This document shows positions 10,201 to 22,099 of a stretch of 26,715 bases of DNA, piece after piece (the first letter of the stretch is position 1; each line of letters begins with the position of its first letter). This DNA is from Zygnema cylindricum (taxonomy: Eukaryota > Streptophyta > Zygnematophyceae > Zygnematales > Zygnemataceae): contig JBBHKE010003303.1 of the NCBI GenBank assembly GCA_037447655.1, positions 1 to 26,715 of the forward strand, given 5' to 3'. Made by a program: the position numbers and the translations under genes. A model generated the notes under the pieces. The model was given only the letters and a program-made list of their open reading frames with translations, did no database searches and was not told where the DNA came from.

Positions 10201-13200
10201 TAGTGTTGGGTATCGGGTAAATTCATATCGCGATAATTTCGATATTCGATATATTGAATAATCGATCGAGCAGAATCCTCGATATATTGTACCAGTAAAA
10301 ATTATTGCGATATATAGTATTTTATTAAATTAAATATTTTATATTTTTATATAATATGCTATTTTAGCGAAAATGACAAATTGTCTGATACTGCACGTAC
10401 GACGTGATTTTCATTCCGTGCCACAAAACGTAAACGACAAAAAAGTACAAATTGTGCAATTCATATAATTACTCAACATTACAGAGAATCGTTCCAATGT
10501 TCTCCAAAGGTGTGGGAGGTAAGAATGACCGTAGGATGCTTTTTCGCGAAGCATTCGCGTCGAAAGTTTTTGTAATTGGTCATGTACCTCGTCGAGGTAC
10601 ATCACTATTTGCATAAATAATTGACTCGCGACGCGTTAGATAATGAACATACGTGTCGGGACGGCAACCAACATAAATCGAAAACTTTCGCACATGATAT
10701 ATACATTAAAAAATACAACCCAAATGGCGAAATCACAAAAGTAATCTCGTAACGAACTTTCGTCGCGCTATTTTTGTTACCGGCCAATTGTCACACTATT
10801 TGTGGAATCTCTCATCCGTCACGCGAAAAATCAGAAATTACAAAAAAATGAGTTGGCATCTGACAAGCGTTTGCAAATATCTGTGTGGTACGATGCCCTG
10901 GTTCGCACTACATGCTATGCAAATGAAGATTTCAAGTTGAAGTTGGTCGGTGTAAAAACTATTTGACGATTTCAATATACGATCTTATATGACGTGGTAC
11001 CACTCATTTTGAAGCACGTGGATTACAGATCCTGCGTGAAAGGACATTGTTTAGAATGTAGCATCCTGTAATGTTGGCCATACAATTATATAAAATCCAG
11101 GTAGAACGCCACCCTAACTCTAATTTGGGCGTAAATTTGGGCGTTGAATATATCTACTATAAATTAGGTACACGTACAGAATCATTATGACTTTTGCACT
11201 ACGCGGTTTGTTAAAACACAGTTACATGACAACGGCCTGTATTAAATCATTATTTGTACTTTTCTTACTTAATAAAGAACAATTTTGCACGGTCAGACAC
11301 CGACCGTACGCCACACTATTCAAAATGGCACTGTATTAGAGTTATTAACCCTCGTTGAAAAGGTACCTTAAATAATGTAAACAATAATTTAGAATAATGT
11401 ACTCTATTTATGGTGATAGAGTCAAAACTTGGGGTGACGGAATTAGCATACATAACTCTAATTACTATTCCCGGTGTTGTGTTAAGTGTTTATTTGATTG
11501 ATAAGGTTGCCACTTTGGCAGGAGGCCAGAAGCTTATGAAGTTAAAGTCAGAAATGGGGAAAGGATTGCCAATGTGTCGCCCCGTGGTTAGCGTCGTGCT
11601 CGCTTTGGCACATGCATAATGGACACCCGACAGTGGTGGTGGAGGAAGCTTCCTCTTTTCCGTACACTTTGGTTGATTCATTCCTCAAGTGGCGTTGGTG
11701 ACATTTCAAAGTTTTGCGAGTCCAAAAAAGCTTCATGATAATCTTAAAATAACAAAAAACAAATCGAAATTGCAGAATCACTAAAATTAAGCCTACTGTA
11801 AAATACTACCTGTTTGATTTACCAGCTAGGTGCTTTAAATATTACGGTAATGCACATGACAAAGTGTGGTGACCCTATTAGTGGTCAACATCTACAGTAG
11901 TATGTATTGTAAATTTGCTAAAAAACTTTTAAGGTATTGTTTAAAAAAAACTTCAACGGTGTAGTTAATACCATAGGTTTAGTGAGCTAAACAATACGCG
12001 CGTATAGAGCGCTCATTTCAAGTTTTTGTAGATATTACGAACAAAACTCATGTTGTAAAGGTTTCAAAGAAAGCTATATTAAGGTTTAGGGTTGAAATGC
12101 ACACCAATTGTTATAGAGTCGAATGAAGGAGAGGAATTCATCATCAACAAAACGATAGTGAAACCATCAAAGTACAAAACATGATTGAGATGAAAAATTG
12201 TTGACCACCATTAAAGTTAATAGATGAAAAAACCCAAACGGACTAAAAAAATCACAAAAGTTAAACAAACTAAAAACATGCATTTGAAAACTATAAAAAT
12301 AAATAGAAAAGAAAATACCAAACGACAAAAACACTAAAATGTACTATGTCCACTGATTTTCAAAGAGGAAATGGGTTGTCGACGCAAACCTAACACAATT
12401 CCGCACTAAAGGTTAAAAATCAAATATCAACTACGTGCGCCAAGAGGCGCGGAGGTAAGTCTCCCATTCCACGACCATCATTCACCTCCATGCTCTGTCG
12501 GATGAGGGTCGAAACTTAAGAGCATTGAAGGGTGACAGAAAAGCATTATCGTAATAAAGTTGACATGAAAATTAGGCAGGGGTACGAAGTCCTTTAACTT
12601 CAAAATACCGTCGATCGTAGTCCCATCAAAACTTATCGAATGAAGATTCAAAGCTCCCAAATTTCTCTAAGCAAATGGTATGAAGTTGTCGATCGAGTTT
12701 AATCTCGTGGTCCCGTCATTATAGGCTGCTACATCTCGAGTAACAACTCCACTATGCCATGTAACTCGCGGGATCCCGTTGGATTTGTGAGAATTACGTC
12801 ACCCATTGCTCTTTATGCCCTGTGCACAAACACAAGATCCACCCGACGGCAAGGTATACCCGTAAATTTATAACATGGCGAAAGTATTGTAACGCCTCAC
12901 ATTTTATTGTGACTTGCTCTTGATGGTCACTAAAAAGATTCCATCTTAAACCATATCGTTTGTTATTTTACGCTCCTATAGTGCGAGGAACGTAATATAT
13001 GGAGGCGTATATCGATTATAGACCGACGACAAATTTAATGGAGCCTAAAAAAGAGTAACGGGTTCGGCAAGCCGAGATGTAAGGAAAGTATAAAAGGAAA
13101 AATGAGGAAAAAATAGGTATAATGACAGGAAAAATGGAGCAACATCAAGCTACTCCTTCACCTTCAACCAGAGCAAGATGAAATTTGGGCTCGCGCTTCA

Positions 13201-13784
13201 ATAGACTAGGGAATTCGTCGGCGAGTACCATATTTACACTATACATGTGTGCACATGGGAGTGATTACCAGTTCTGAAGGAAGAGAATGGAGTATTTGCA
13301 TATTAGGCCTCGACTGATAATTGTGAATGAGTAGACAATAATAATTGTTGAAACGGTAACGAGTCGTCGTCGACACTAGATACCACATGGGCCCATATAT
13401 TTTTGAGTTATATATATATTTGAGTGGGTTCTTGTAAGTTGACGATCAAATCTCTAAAATCGTCAAAGATTAGAAAACCGACCATTTTCATATGGAATTC
13501 CAGACTTGCGTATTATGTACCTGTACTTCGCAAGTATATCGCGTCAATGTACCTCAGAGATCTCCGTCACTCTGCTGACTTTCAGGAAAAAACCGTATTT
13601 CTTTTCGGCAAAGATTTTACGGTCACCTTGTCTGAAGGCACGTGACGTTGGAGACCTGTGAAGATTTTCATTTTTTTTTTTTTAATGCCTCGATATATCG
13701 GCGATATATCGCGATATTTTGATTTGGTACCTGAAATTCGATATATATCAAATATCGGCAACAGGTCCTCGATACCCAACACTA
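10201..13784. mobile_element. hAT-superfamily transposon, 3.6 kb, apparently non-autonomous
   Basis: Ends are perfect 15-bp inverted repeats, TAGTGTTGGGTATCG at 10201 and its complement ending at 13784, fitting the hAT pattern. The flanking 8-bp direct repeats CTAATAAC (10193-10200 and 13785-13792) are the expected hAT target-site duplication. Subterminal regions on both sides are rich in GATATATCG/TATCGCGATA motifs, plausible transposase-binding sites. No long transposase frame remains; the longest frames are about 60-100 codons and unrecognised. The last ~350 bp match 18690-19139. A diverged TIR-element remnant lies at 11303-11477. The perfect duplication suggests fairly recent insertion, despite the decayed interior. 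Confidence 0.88.
11303..11477. mobile_element. Diverged relative of the 490-bp TIR element, nested in the hAT element
   Basis: It aligns with the right half of 20937-21426: shared blocks are CCGTAC.CCACACTATT, AA..GGCACT, AGTTAT.AACC, GGTACCT.AAATAA and a right end ATTACTATTCCCGGTGTT against ATAGCGATTCACGGTGTA. I estimate about 70 percent identity by eye. The left end was not found. It is either an older insertion or part of shared ancestry. Confidence 0.5.
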
Positions 13785-13792
13785 CTAATAAC
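13785..13792. repeat. Right 8-bp target-site duplication (CTAATAAC) of the hAT element
   Basis: Direct repeat of 10193-10200 immediately after the right terminus CCCAACACTA. Confidence 0.88.
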
Positions 13793-15652
13793 GAAGTGTG
13801 AAAAATTATCGTGGATCTCGTGGTGATCATGACTGCAATTGTTATGTGTTGACCTTGAGTTGTTGTTTTGTGATTCACTTTTTGTTGTAGAGATGATGGC
13901 GGCCATGTTTACCCTTATGAAATAGGATTTCGGACCACCTGAGTTATTACAACTGAGTTATATCACCAACGTCATTTGTACATGTAGTGTTTACTATCAA
14001 CTGTCAAACCATTGTTCGGTCACTTGGGGTATTGCCACTTGGGCTGTTTGGAATGTTTCTTGGATGTTGTTGATTTGAGAATGTCTGCTTATCAAAGTAA
14101 AATAGAATCTATTCCAAAATTGTTGCAGTAATATTGTACGGGGCATTATGTCTATCTGTACACATTGTTGTGCGAAATATTTCTATATGAAGTCTTCACC
14201 AGTTCAATGCCCAGACCCGTCTTTTTTACAATACAACAACGTTTCAGGAAGTGGCTCACAAGCCTAGCAAACACTAAGCGGAAAAAAGGAGGCGGAAGTG
14301 AAAGGAGAGGGAGTAAAACAAACGAAAAAAAAGGCTGTCCAAAGTTCAGTAGTTGTAAATGAGGCAAGGCTTTTGGAACACTGGCGCTTACATTTTAATG
14401 ATGTTGGTGTAGTTCGTGACCTGATCTACATTCTTGGTTAATCACCATTGTGCTTTTTTAATAATGTCTTCGCCTTCGGTTATTACCTCTCGAAACTTCA
14501 CCTATTCTTGCCAAATATTGCATCTTTAACATTCTTTATTGGGCGCTAGGGAGAATTTCACTACTATCTCAAAGTTTATTCCTTCCTTTCACAGTATTTT
14601 TATCTTCGGGTTTGCTTCCTCCCGTGTTCGTTTTTTCTGTTCCCTTTCGGCTGTTCGTTTCCTTTCTTTCTGTGTACTCATGTGGTTTAATAACATACAA
14701 TATTCAACACAAAAAATACACAAAAAATGCACACAGCATGGTCAGGTCGATTCCATGCTAGAGTTTCGAAAAACTATACAGGTGCAAAAACAATCGTCTG
14801 TTTCATCAGGTTTAAAAAAAATCCACACAATCTAAAGCTTCGTCAGCAACTCAGGTGCATTTTTTGTTCAACAAAGCACAAGAAAACCTCCAAGCACGTT
14901 ACAAAAACCCTAAATTACTGTTTTCTGAAACCGAAACTCTGTTGCTGCAAAGTGCAAAAGGTCGATGTTTCGAAAACTGACGTTATTCACCTCGTTTACT
15001 TTTCTGTTATCAAACTGTAGTCAAGCTGTTATCAAACTGTATCCTTTCCTACTGTCCTCACTTGGCGATTCGTACAACGAGCTTCCCATGACTACTCCTC
15101 ACTCCGTGTGAGATGTGGATGAGCCCCTTGTGTTGCATCAAACGCTAAATCTGGAGGTATCATAACAACGAGAGGTCCTTGTGTCTCATGGACCTGCATA
15201 TATAGCAATCAGTGCTCAACTCTGAGGAAGTGTGGAAAGTACTTGTGTGTTGTTTGTGAAATTGCACACAAGCAAAGACACAAAATTGCACATACTCGAT
15301 GGTGAAAGTACAATGTAAATTGTCACAAGCTTTATACAACATCAATTCGGTCCTGATTATTTTGGCCTTTGACCATAAATTTGCGCTACTAACGCTTAAC
15401 GCTTTTTCTTTAAATGGTTGAAAAATAGCCGCATCATTTAGGACTGAACTAGAATTAATAACACTAATGTAAACTCCACAGTAACATTTTTTTCTCTCTA
15501 ATAACAATTCAAGTTGTTCTGATCCTTCATCCAAAAATTACATCGGTCATCGCTATTGAAGTTAGTGGATTATTAGAGCGAACAGTTTTAGTATGGTTTG
15601 AAAAAATAAACCATACTAATTACATTTTGCCATGTGGCTCACCATGGGCAAC
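13793..15652. other. AT-rich DNA without a recognised gene
   Basis: I find no frame with splice support or family similarity. A plus-strand frame at 14165-14362 has a basic stretch (KRKKGGGSERRGSK) after a possible acceptor TTTCAG at about 14247, but nothing around it joins in phase. Positions 15375-15560 contain AGAATTAATAACACTAATG and similar words reminiscent of the local MITEs, possibly a decayed copy. Confidence 0.4.
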
Positions 15653-15719
15653 TCAACTAAATAGTTTTCTGAACACTTCAAATGAAGATTGATGCCTTGG
15701 ATGGAAAGATCGATGCCTC

Positions 15720-16295
15720 AAGGAATAAAATTTACATACCAGAGACTGCAACTGCCATCTTGAAGCCTCTTCCCAAAACCGAGGGAGTCTTGACTGAAGA
15801 TTCTCCTCCTCCATTAGCAATCTTGCTCTCTCCAGACTCTCCCTTGTAGGAACGCTTACAATCTGCCCTGTAAACTCGCCCCAGCTCCTCCAAACATGAA
15901 CCAAAGATGCAAATCATATCTCACACAACAAAAAATAATAATCACCAAACAATAAGGCTACAATTCCCACCCATTATGCGACAAACATTGGAGAATAGTT
16001 GTCCAGAAACAAAAATCTCCGACGATGCTGTTAAGCTAGGCATTTGATAAAAAGAGGCATAAGAAAAGTTGGATAAGAAACAAAGATTTTCTTTTTTCTT
16101 CTCAAAAACTCCTCAGACATCCTTTCCAAAAGGTCATTCTAGCACATGACCTCCGGTTAAGTAAGTTATGGTAATACGTGGCCAATGCAGTTCATGGTAA
16201 TGCATAAACCTTATTTTGCAAATTAAAGAGAAATCGAACCCACCCCGTCCTGTGCTCAAGCCAAGAATATTCCACGCGTCAATTGGGGCCTGCAT
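15720..16295 (-). CDS. Possible minus-strand exons of an unrecognised gene (weak)
   Basis: Two GC-richer pieces look more codon-like than their surroundings. At 16295-16210 an ATG opens MQAPIDAWNILGLSTGRG and continues to a possible donor AAG/GTTTAT. At about 15870-15735 a frame reads GQIVSVPTRESLERARLLME and ends at a possible donor GTATGT. A CT-rich tract on this strand (16581-16334) sits just upstream, as often seen in plant leaders. I could not join the two pieces with a convincing acceptor, and I do not recognise the protein. The W.SWGEF...ESLERARLL pattern is faintly like a plant LINE-type DUF4283 protein, so a transposon origin is possible. Confidence 0.15.
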
Positions 16296-16329
16296 TTGCT
16301 TTGGCCGGAAAAAACACACCGAGTTTCGG

Positions 16330-17780
<1,451 letters not shown>

Positions 17781-17904
17781 TCGTTATCGGCAGAGGTCGC
17801 AAAAGTCGAGATTTTAGATACCCGAAAGTTTATCGGTACGGGATCGATAAATTACGACATATCGTTTTTGAAAAAGTCAATAAATCGTTATCAATAATAG
17901 ATAG

Positions 17905-18420
17905 CAGAGGTCGCAAACGGTCAACCGAAACCGTGACCGACCGATAACCGACCCCGCGCCGGATCCGGAACGGATTCGGTTGCCAAATTTTGGGGGTCGG
18001 GCGGTTACGGTCGGTTGACTCACCAGGAAAAAAATAAACGGTCAGTTACGGTCGGTCAAACAAAAAACCAAAAAAAATGAAAATTTTGTACTTTTTTTTT
18101 CCAACATTATTGTTCTTTGTACTTTTGGTATCGTGGAAGTACGTGGCATCATGATTAGCGTCGCAAATCTGACACGATAGTACACTATTCATTTCGAAAA
18201 TCTTAGGGAAAGCGACAAAGCGTCTCAAATCTGACACGGTAGTACAATATTCATTTCGCAAATCTTAGGCAACGCGACAAAGCGTCGCAAATCTGACACA
18301 GTAGTACACTATTCATTTCGCAAATCTTAGGGAACGCGACAAAGCGTCATTATTGGCTTATTCCGTTGTACATTGATTAATTTTGTACTTTTTCGGTTAC
18401 GGGCGGGCACGGTTAGTCGC
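17905..18420. mobile_element. Possible hAT-like element, right end lost in the assembly gap
   Basis: A terminus-like CAGAGGTCGCAAACGGTCAA begins at 17905, followed by subterminal GGTTCGG/CCGAAACCG/GACCGACCG motifs that recur in inverted orientation near 18001-18018 (CGGTTACGGTCGGTTGAC) and at 18395-18420. The right side reads towards GTTAGTCGC and then meets the N run, where the matching GCGACCTCTG would be expected. A partial copy of the same terminus (CAGAGGTCGCAAA) occurs at 17791. No target-site duplication can be tested because of the gap. Confidence 0.4.
18157..18348. repeat. 62-bp tandem repeat, three copies plus a partial fourth
   Basis: Units start at 18157, 18219, 18281 and (partial) 18343 with an exact 62-bp period. 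Each contains AGCGTCGCAAATCTGACAC, GTAGTAC and TTCATTTCGCAAATCTTAGG. The repeats lie inside the possible hAT-like element, so they may be a subterminal or internal array. An array this close to the N run may also have contributed to the assembly gap. Confidence 0.9.
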
Positions 18421-18430
18421 NNNNNNNNNN
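18421..18430. other. Assembly gap (10 N)
   Basis: Ten undetermined bases. A fixed-length run of this kind usually stands for a gap of unknown size. Sequence character changes across it from hAT-like GC-containing repeats to A/G-rich DNA. Confidence 0.99.
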
Positions 18431-18689
18431 AAAATAAAAAGGAGAAAAGGATATGGGAGCTTAAGAAAAAAGAGAAAAAAGTGGGGTAGGAAAGAGGGGA
18501 AGAGGAAAAATAAAAAGAGTGGTAGGGAGATTGTCTAAGAGAAGGAGAAGGCAAAGAAGATAGGTGACTGAATTACTTATATGGGGTATGGTTACACCAA
18601 GAGGTCTCTGTAATAGTTCAGACAACAAAATTTCATAGAGGCCTCAGTTACATCGTGTATCGTCTGTGAACAAGTTTTTACATACGTGT

Positions 18690-19139
18690 TTTAATTTTGA
18701 GTGGTTCCTTGTAAGTTGATGATCAAATCTCTAAAATCCTCAAAGATTTAAAAACCGACCATTTTCGTATGGAAATCCGTACTTGCGTATTATGTACGTG
18801 TACTTTGCAAGTGTACCGCGTCAATGTACCTCAGAGATCTCCTTCACTTTGGTGTTGAAGTTAATTAATTTATGTTGACTTTCAGGAAAAAACCGTATTT
18901 CTTTTCGGCAAAGATTTTACGGTCACCTTGTCCGAAGGCACGTGACTTTGGAGACCTGTGAAGATTTTCATTTTTTTTCTAATGCCTCGATATATCGGCG
19001 ACACGATATATCGGTGATATATCGGCGATATATCGCGATATTTTGATTTTCGATATATCGAAGCGATATATCGATTATCGGGTACCTGAAATTCGATATA
19101 TATTGAATATCGGCAAAAGGTCCTCGATACCCAACACTG
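18690..19139. mobile_element. Second copy of the hAT family, 3' end only
   Basis: It aligns with about 13424-13784 of the full element: CTTGTAAGTTGA, AAACCGACCATTTTC, TTGCGTATTATGTAC, GTACCTCAGAGATCTCC, GGAAAAAACCGTATTTC and the end CGATACCCAACACT. Differences include an insertion near 18855-18875 and extra GATATATCG units at 18985-19080. No matching left terminus was found upstream, and the N run intervenes, so the copy is either truncated or its left part is lost at the gap. Confidence 0.8.
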
Positions 19140-19436
19140 GTTAACACTAATAACGATGAAAACGATGAAACGCTGAAAAGGTGGTAACCCAGTTTCTCCA
19201 ATTCTGGAGATGTGAGGACAAAGTACAATATGAGAACTAAATAAATCATCAAACTTATACGTGTAAAAGAAAAGTGAACTACGCATAACACTTATTATAG
19301 TATGTTGAGGTTTTGTCCGAAAATGTATAACTTTGCTTCACAACTTGTAACTTTATAATCCATTTTTCCATTTCCCCATTCAAGACGTTTGAAACCGTTG
19401 AAAAAATTTGAGATTGTAATAAATAAATTACCTTTT

Positions 19437-19456
19437 TTTAACCCTAACCCTAAATT
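19437..19456. repeat. Interstitial plant-type telomeric motif
   Basis: AACCCTAACCCTAAAT, two and a half units related to the plant telomere repeat CCCTAAA, lies between AT-rich stretches. It is too short for a functional telomere and may be a telobox promoter motif or a repair scar. Confidence 0.5.
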
Positions 19457-19835
19457 TACATAGGAATGAGACCAATTATGCCTCCTACTTGCTTTCAAGT
19501 AAAAAAAATGTCACTGCAACTAATTAAAACACAGTACCTTAAAAATAGGTATAACCATGGGCATAGAACGAAAAAATGGCCTGGTGAACAAAGGGTGCAA
19601 ACGCGGCAAAAAAACAGGGTTGACGCCCGAACAGATTTAGGCAGTGAAAAAGGGAGAGAAAGGGAGAGACAATAGTAAAGGGGAGGAAGGAAATAAACCC
19701 AAGGAACCTTAAAAAACAAAAAAAAAACGGGGGGGGGGGGGAGCCATGCGTATTTCCTCGAAAAGCCTGTTTGAGTGTTTGAACATAGATTGCGTATTTT
19801 GAAATGTAGCGTGCGCGTGTTCACTACAGTTTGCT

Positions 19836-20010
19836 GTTGTTCAAATTGTGCGATTTTTTCCTTTTATCCGATTGCAACGTATAGTTCGTGACTTTTGAAA
19901 AAATCGCAAAAAAACGCAATGTACTTTCTGTCCGGTAAACTGAACGGACAATTTACGGAATGTACGGTTTTGTACGGAAAATGTACGGAATTTGACGAAT
20001 AGATACGTTG
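19836..20010. repeat. Dispersed repeat, reverse-oriented match to 3305-3501
   Basis: Shared blocks on opposite strands include GTTGTTCAAAT, GCGATTTTTTCCTTTT, TCGTGACTTTTGAA, TGTACTTTCTGTC.GGTAAAC and TGAACGGA.AATTTACGG. This shows the two loci carry copies of one repeat family. Downstream (20010-20190) it passes into a degenerate array of TGTACGGAAAAT-like words. Confidence 0.7.
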
Positions 20011-20367
20011 CACTTCGTAGTACTTTATGTCCGGTAAACCTTTCAGAAATTTTACGAAAAATGTTAGGAATTGTACTGAAAATGTACGGCCAATTACGAA
20101 AAGAGACGGAAATTGTACGGAAAACTTACAACCTGCGGTATATGTAAAATTATTTTTGGTTTACATGTACGGAATATTACGGACGGATATTCACTAACAA
20201 TTTTTACAATTTTTTCAAAACGTTCAATGCGTTCGCTACGTATAATTCGTCGCGATTGAATCGTTCGCACTAAACTGTGTGAACAACTATGCTACAGTTC
20301 TTCATTTGCAGCATACCGTATTTTACTAATTTAGTAATTTCAGAAGCAATGTACGGTATAGTACAGT

Positions 20368-20566
20368 ACACCGCCAATCGCTATTAGAGTATATAACGCC
20401 AATTCGGTGCCCTTTTTTGAAAAAAAAAAACCTGAAATACAATTAATAACGCTATTTAAGTAGGTGGACCTTAATCTGCCACGTCTCAGGTACTAAATTA
20501 GAATTAATAACGCTAAATTTTTTTTGACGCTATTTAATCCTTGACTCTAATAGCGATTGGCGGTGT
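20368..20566. mobile_element. MITE, 199 bp, copy 2
   Basis: Nearly identical in length and sequence to 2739-2937, with ends ACACCGCCAATCGCTATTAG and CTAATAGCGATTGGCGGTGT forming a perfect inverted repeat of at least 23 bp, extended by flanking TACAGT/ACTGTA. TA lies at both boundaries if the ends are read as CACCG...CGGTG. It has no coding capacity. Confidence 0.87.
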
Positions 20567-20936
20567 ACTGTACAGTACAGATTGTAGCCTATTATATTGT
20601 ACTGTACTTTACTGTATTGTTGCGTATCCCTTCGTGTTTAAAGCGTATTCCTAGCGTACAACGACCAATCGTGTACCAATTGTAGCGAATCGTACTCTTA
20701 AAGTATCTAAAGTACGGTACGGTACTACTATTAGTGTTGACATTAATAGCAATAGTGCGATACACGGTGTTATGTGGCGTATCCCTTCGTGTTTGAACCC
20801 CGAACCTTGAAGCATATGCCTATCGTACGGTACAGTACAATACCGTACGGTACAGTACAGTACTGTACAGTACTAAACACTACAGTACTGTACTTTACTG
20901 TACTGTAGCGTACCCAATTGTATTGAAACGTACAGT
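20567..20936. repeat. GTAC/ACTGTAC-rich palindromic stretch
   Basis: Many overlapping copies of GTACAGTAC, GTACTGTAC, CGTACGG and GTACGGTAC occur, densest at 20826-20920. Each is self-complementary or nearly so. It separates the 199-bp MITE from the 490-bp TIR element. Confidence 0.75.
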
Positions 20937-21426
20937 ACACCGTGAATCGCTATTAGCGTAATAAAAAATATAGCGTAATGAAACAATTAGCGTACTTCAC
21001 GGTAAATTGTGTTTTTTCGGGTACACCATGATACTAATTTATCATGTACTCTAATTGTAAACTGCTTTGTAAAAAATTTCGGCACATAATATGTCCACAC
21101 TAAAACATGTAGATGTACGAAATTGTTCAAATCGTACGCCATCGCGTTTTTTTGACATCTGCGTATGCCGGAAATTATTTACGCAATTATATTTTATTAT
21201 ATTTTCTGTACTTTTAAATTCAAAAATGTACGAAATAGTACAAACCTGACAATCCGTACACCACACTATTTAAAAGGGCACTAAATTACAGTTATGAACC
21301 GTATTGAGCGGGGTACCTCAAATAACGTGCAAGAACATTTAGCGTACTTTATTCTATTTGAGAATTTGCCCCAAAAAAAGGGGTACCCCAATTAGCGTCA
21401 TGTACGCTAATAGCGATTCACGGTGT
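20937..21426. mobile_element. TIR element, 490 bp (CACCG ends, TA flanks)
   Basis: A perfect 24-bp terminal inverted repeat begins ACACCGTGAATCGCTATTAG, with its complement ending at 21426. Both boundaries have TA if the element is read as CACCG...CGGTG, consistent with a TA target-site duplication. The termini resemble those of the 199-bp MITEs (ACACCGCCAATCGCTATTAG), so these are probably related non-autonomous elements mobilised by one transposase. No coding frame of note. Confidence 0.8.
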
Positions 21427-22099
21427 ACTCTTCCAACTATTGTGGGGATTAGGGTTCCACGTCGACCATTTGCCACAAATCACTTGATATGACTTTGATG
21501 CAAATTAAAACCCTAAAAAAATTCCTTACATTCTCTGTGGTTACTTTGTGCACTCCAATTTCATGAACGATGAATGTCATAAATTTTTTGCTTTTAAAAC
21601 TATTTTGTTTCTAACAGTAAAATTTAAACTTGCAACTTCAAAAAAAACCCTATATCTCACATTCTCTGCACAATGTTTTTTTGTTTTTTTATTTTTGATA
21701 CGCATACATAAAACAATATAAATACAAATATAAGCACAACACGAATACAAGTGTGATCACCACTTGCAAAATATGAATGCAAATGCTAACACATAATAAC
21801 ACAAATAAAAAAACGAAAATGAAATCGAATACTAAGAACACTAGTGCAAAAACAAGTACAGAATCTATGGTTTGGAAGGTATTCCAAGTGGCTCTATTTT
21901 CAAGAGTTCTCGTTGTGTTCCTTATGTTCACATTTGATTTTGTTTTGGACGATTACGACACGAGTGCAATGATTGGAACTCCATGTCTCCAACATTCCTC
22001 TCCAAATAATTCTTTAAACGGTATGTTCGAATAAAAATATTCGTCTTTGAGCATATTTTACAGCCTTAGGAAGCTCTAATAACTCTACACTATGCTTCT

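Noticed and set aside
14165-14362. Basic 65-aa frame as a gene or terminal exon
   Set aside because: No family resemblance, no partner exon in phase, and the opposite strand is equally open because of low complexity.
16200-16300. GGGTTCGATTTC as a tRNA B box
   Set aside because: No matching A box at proper spacing and no acceptor stem; an isolated match to an 11-base motif is expected by chance.
18157-18348. CRISPR-like array
   Set aside because: Units are contiguous 62-bp tandem copies with no unique spacers, in a eukaryotic transposon context.
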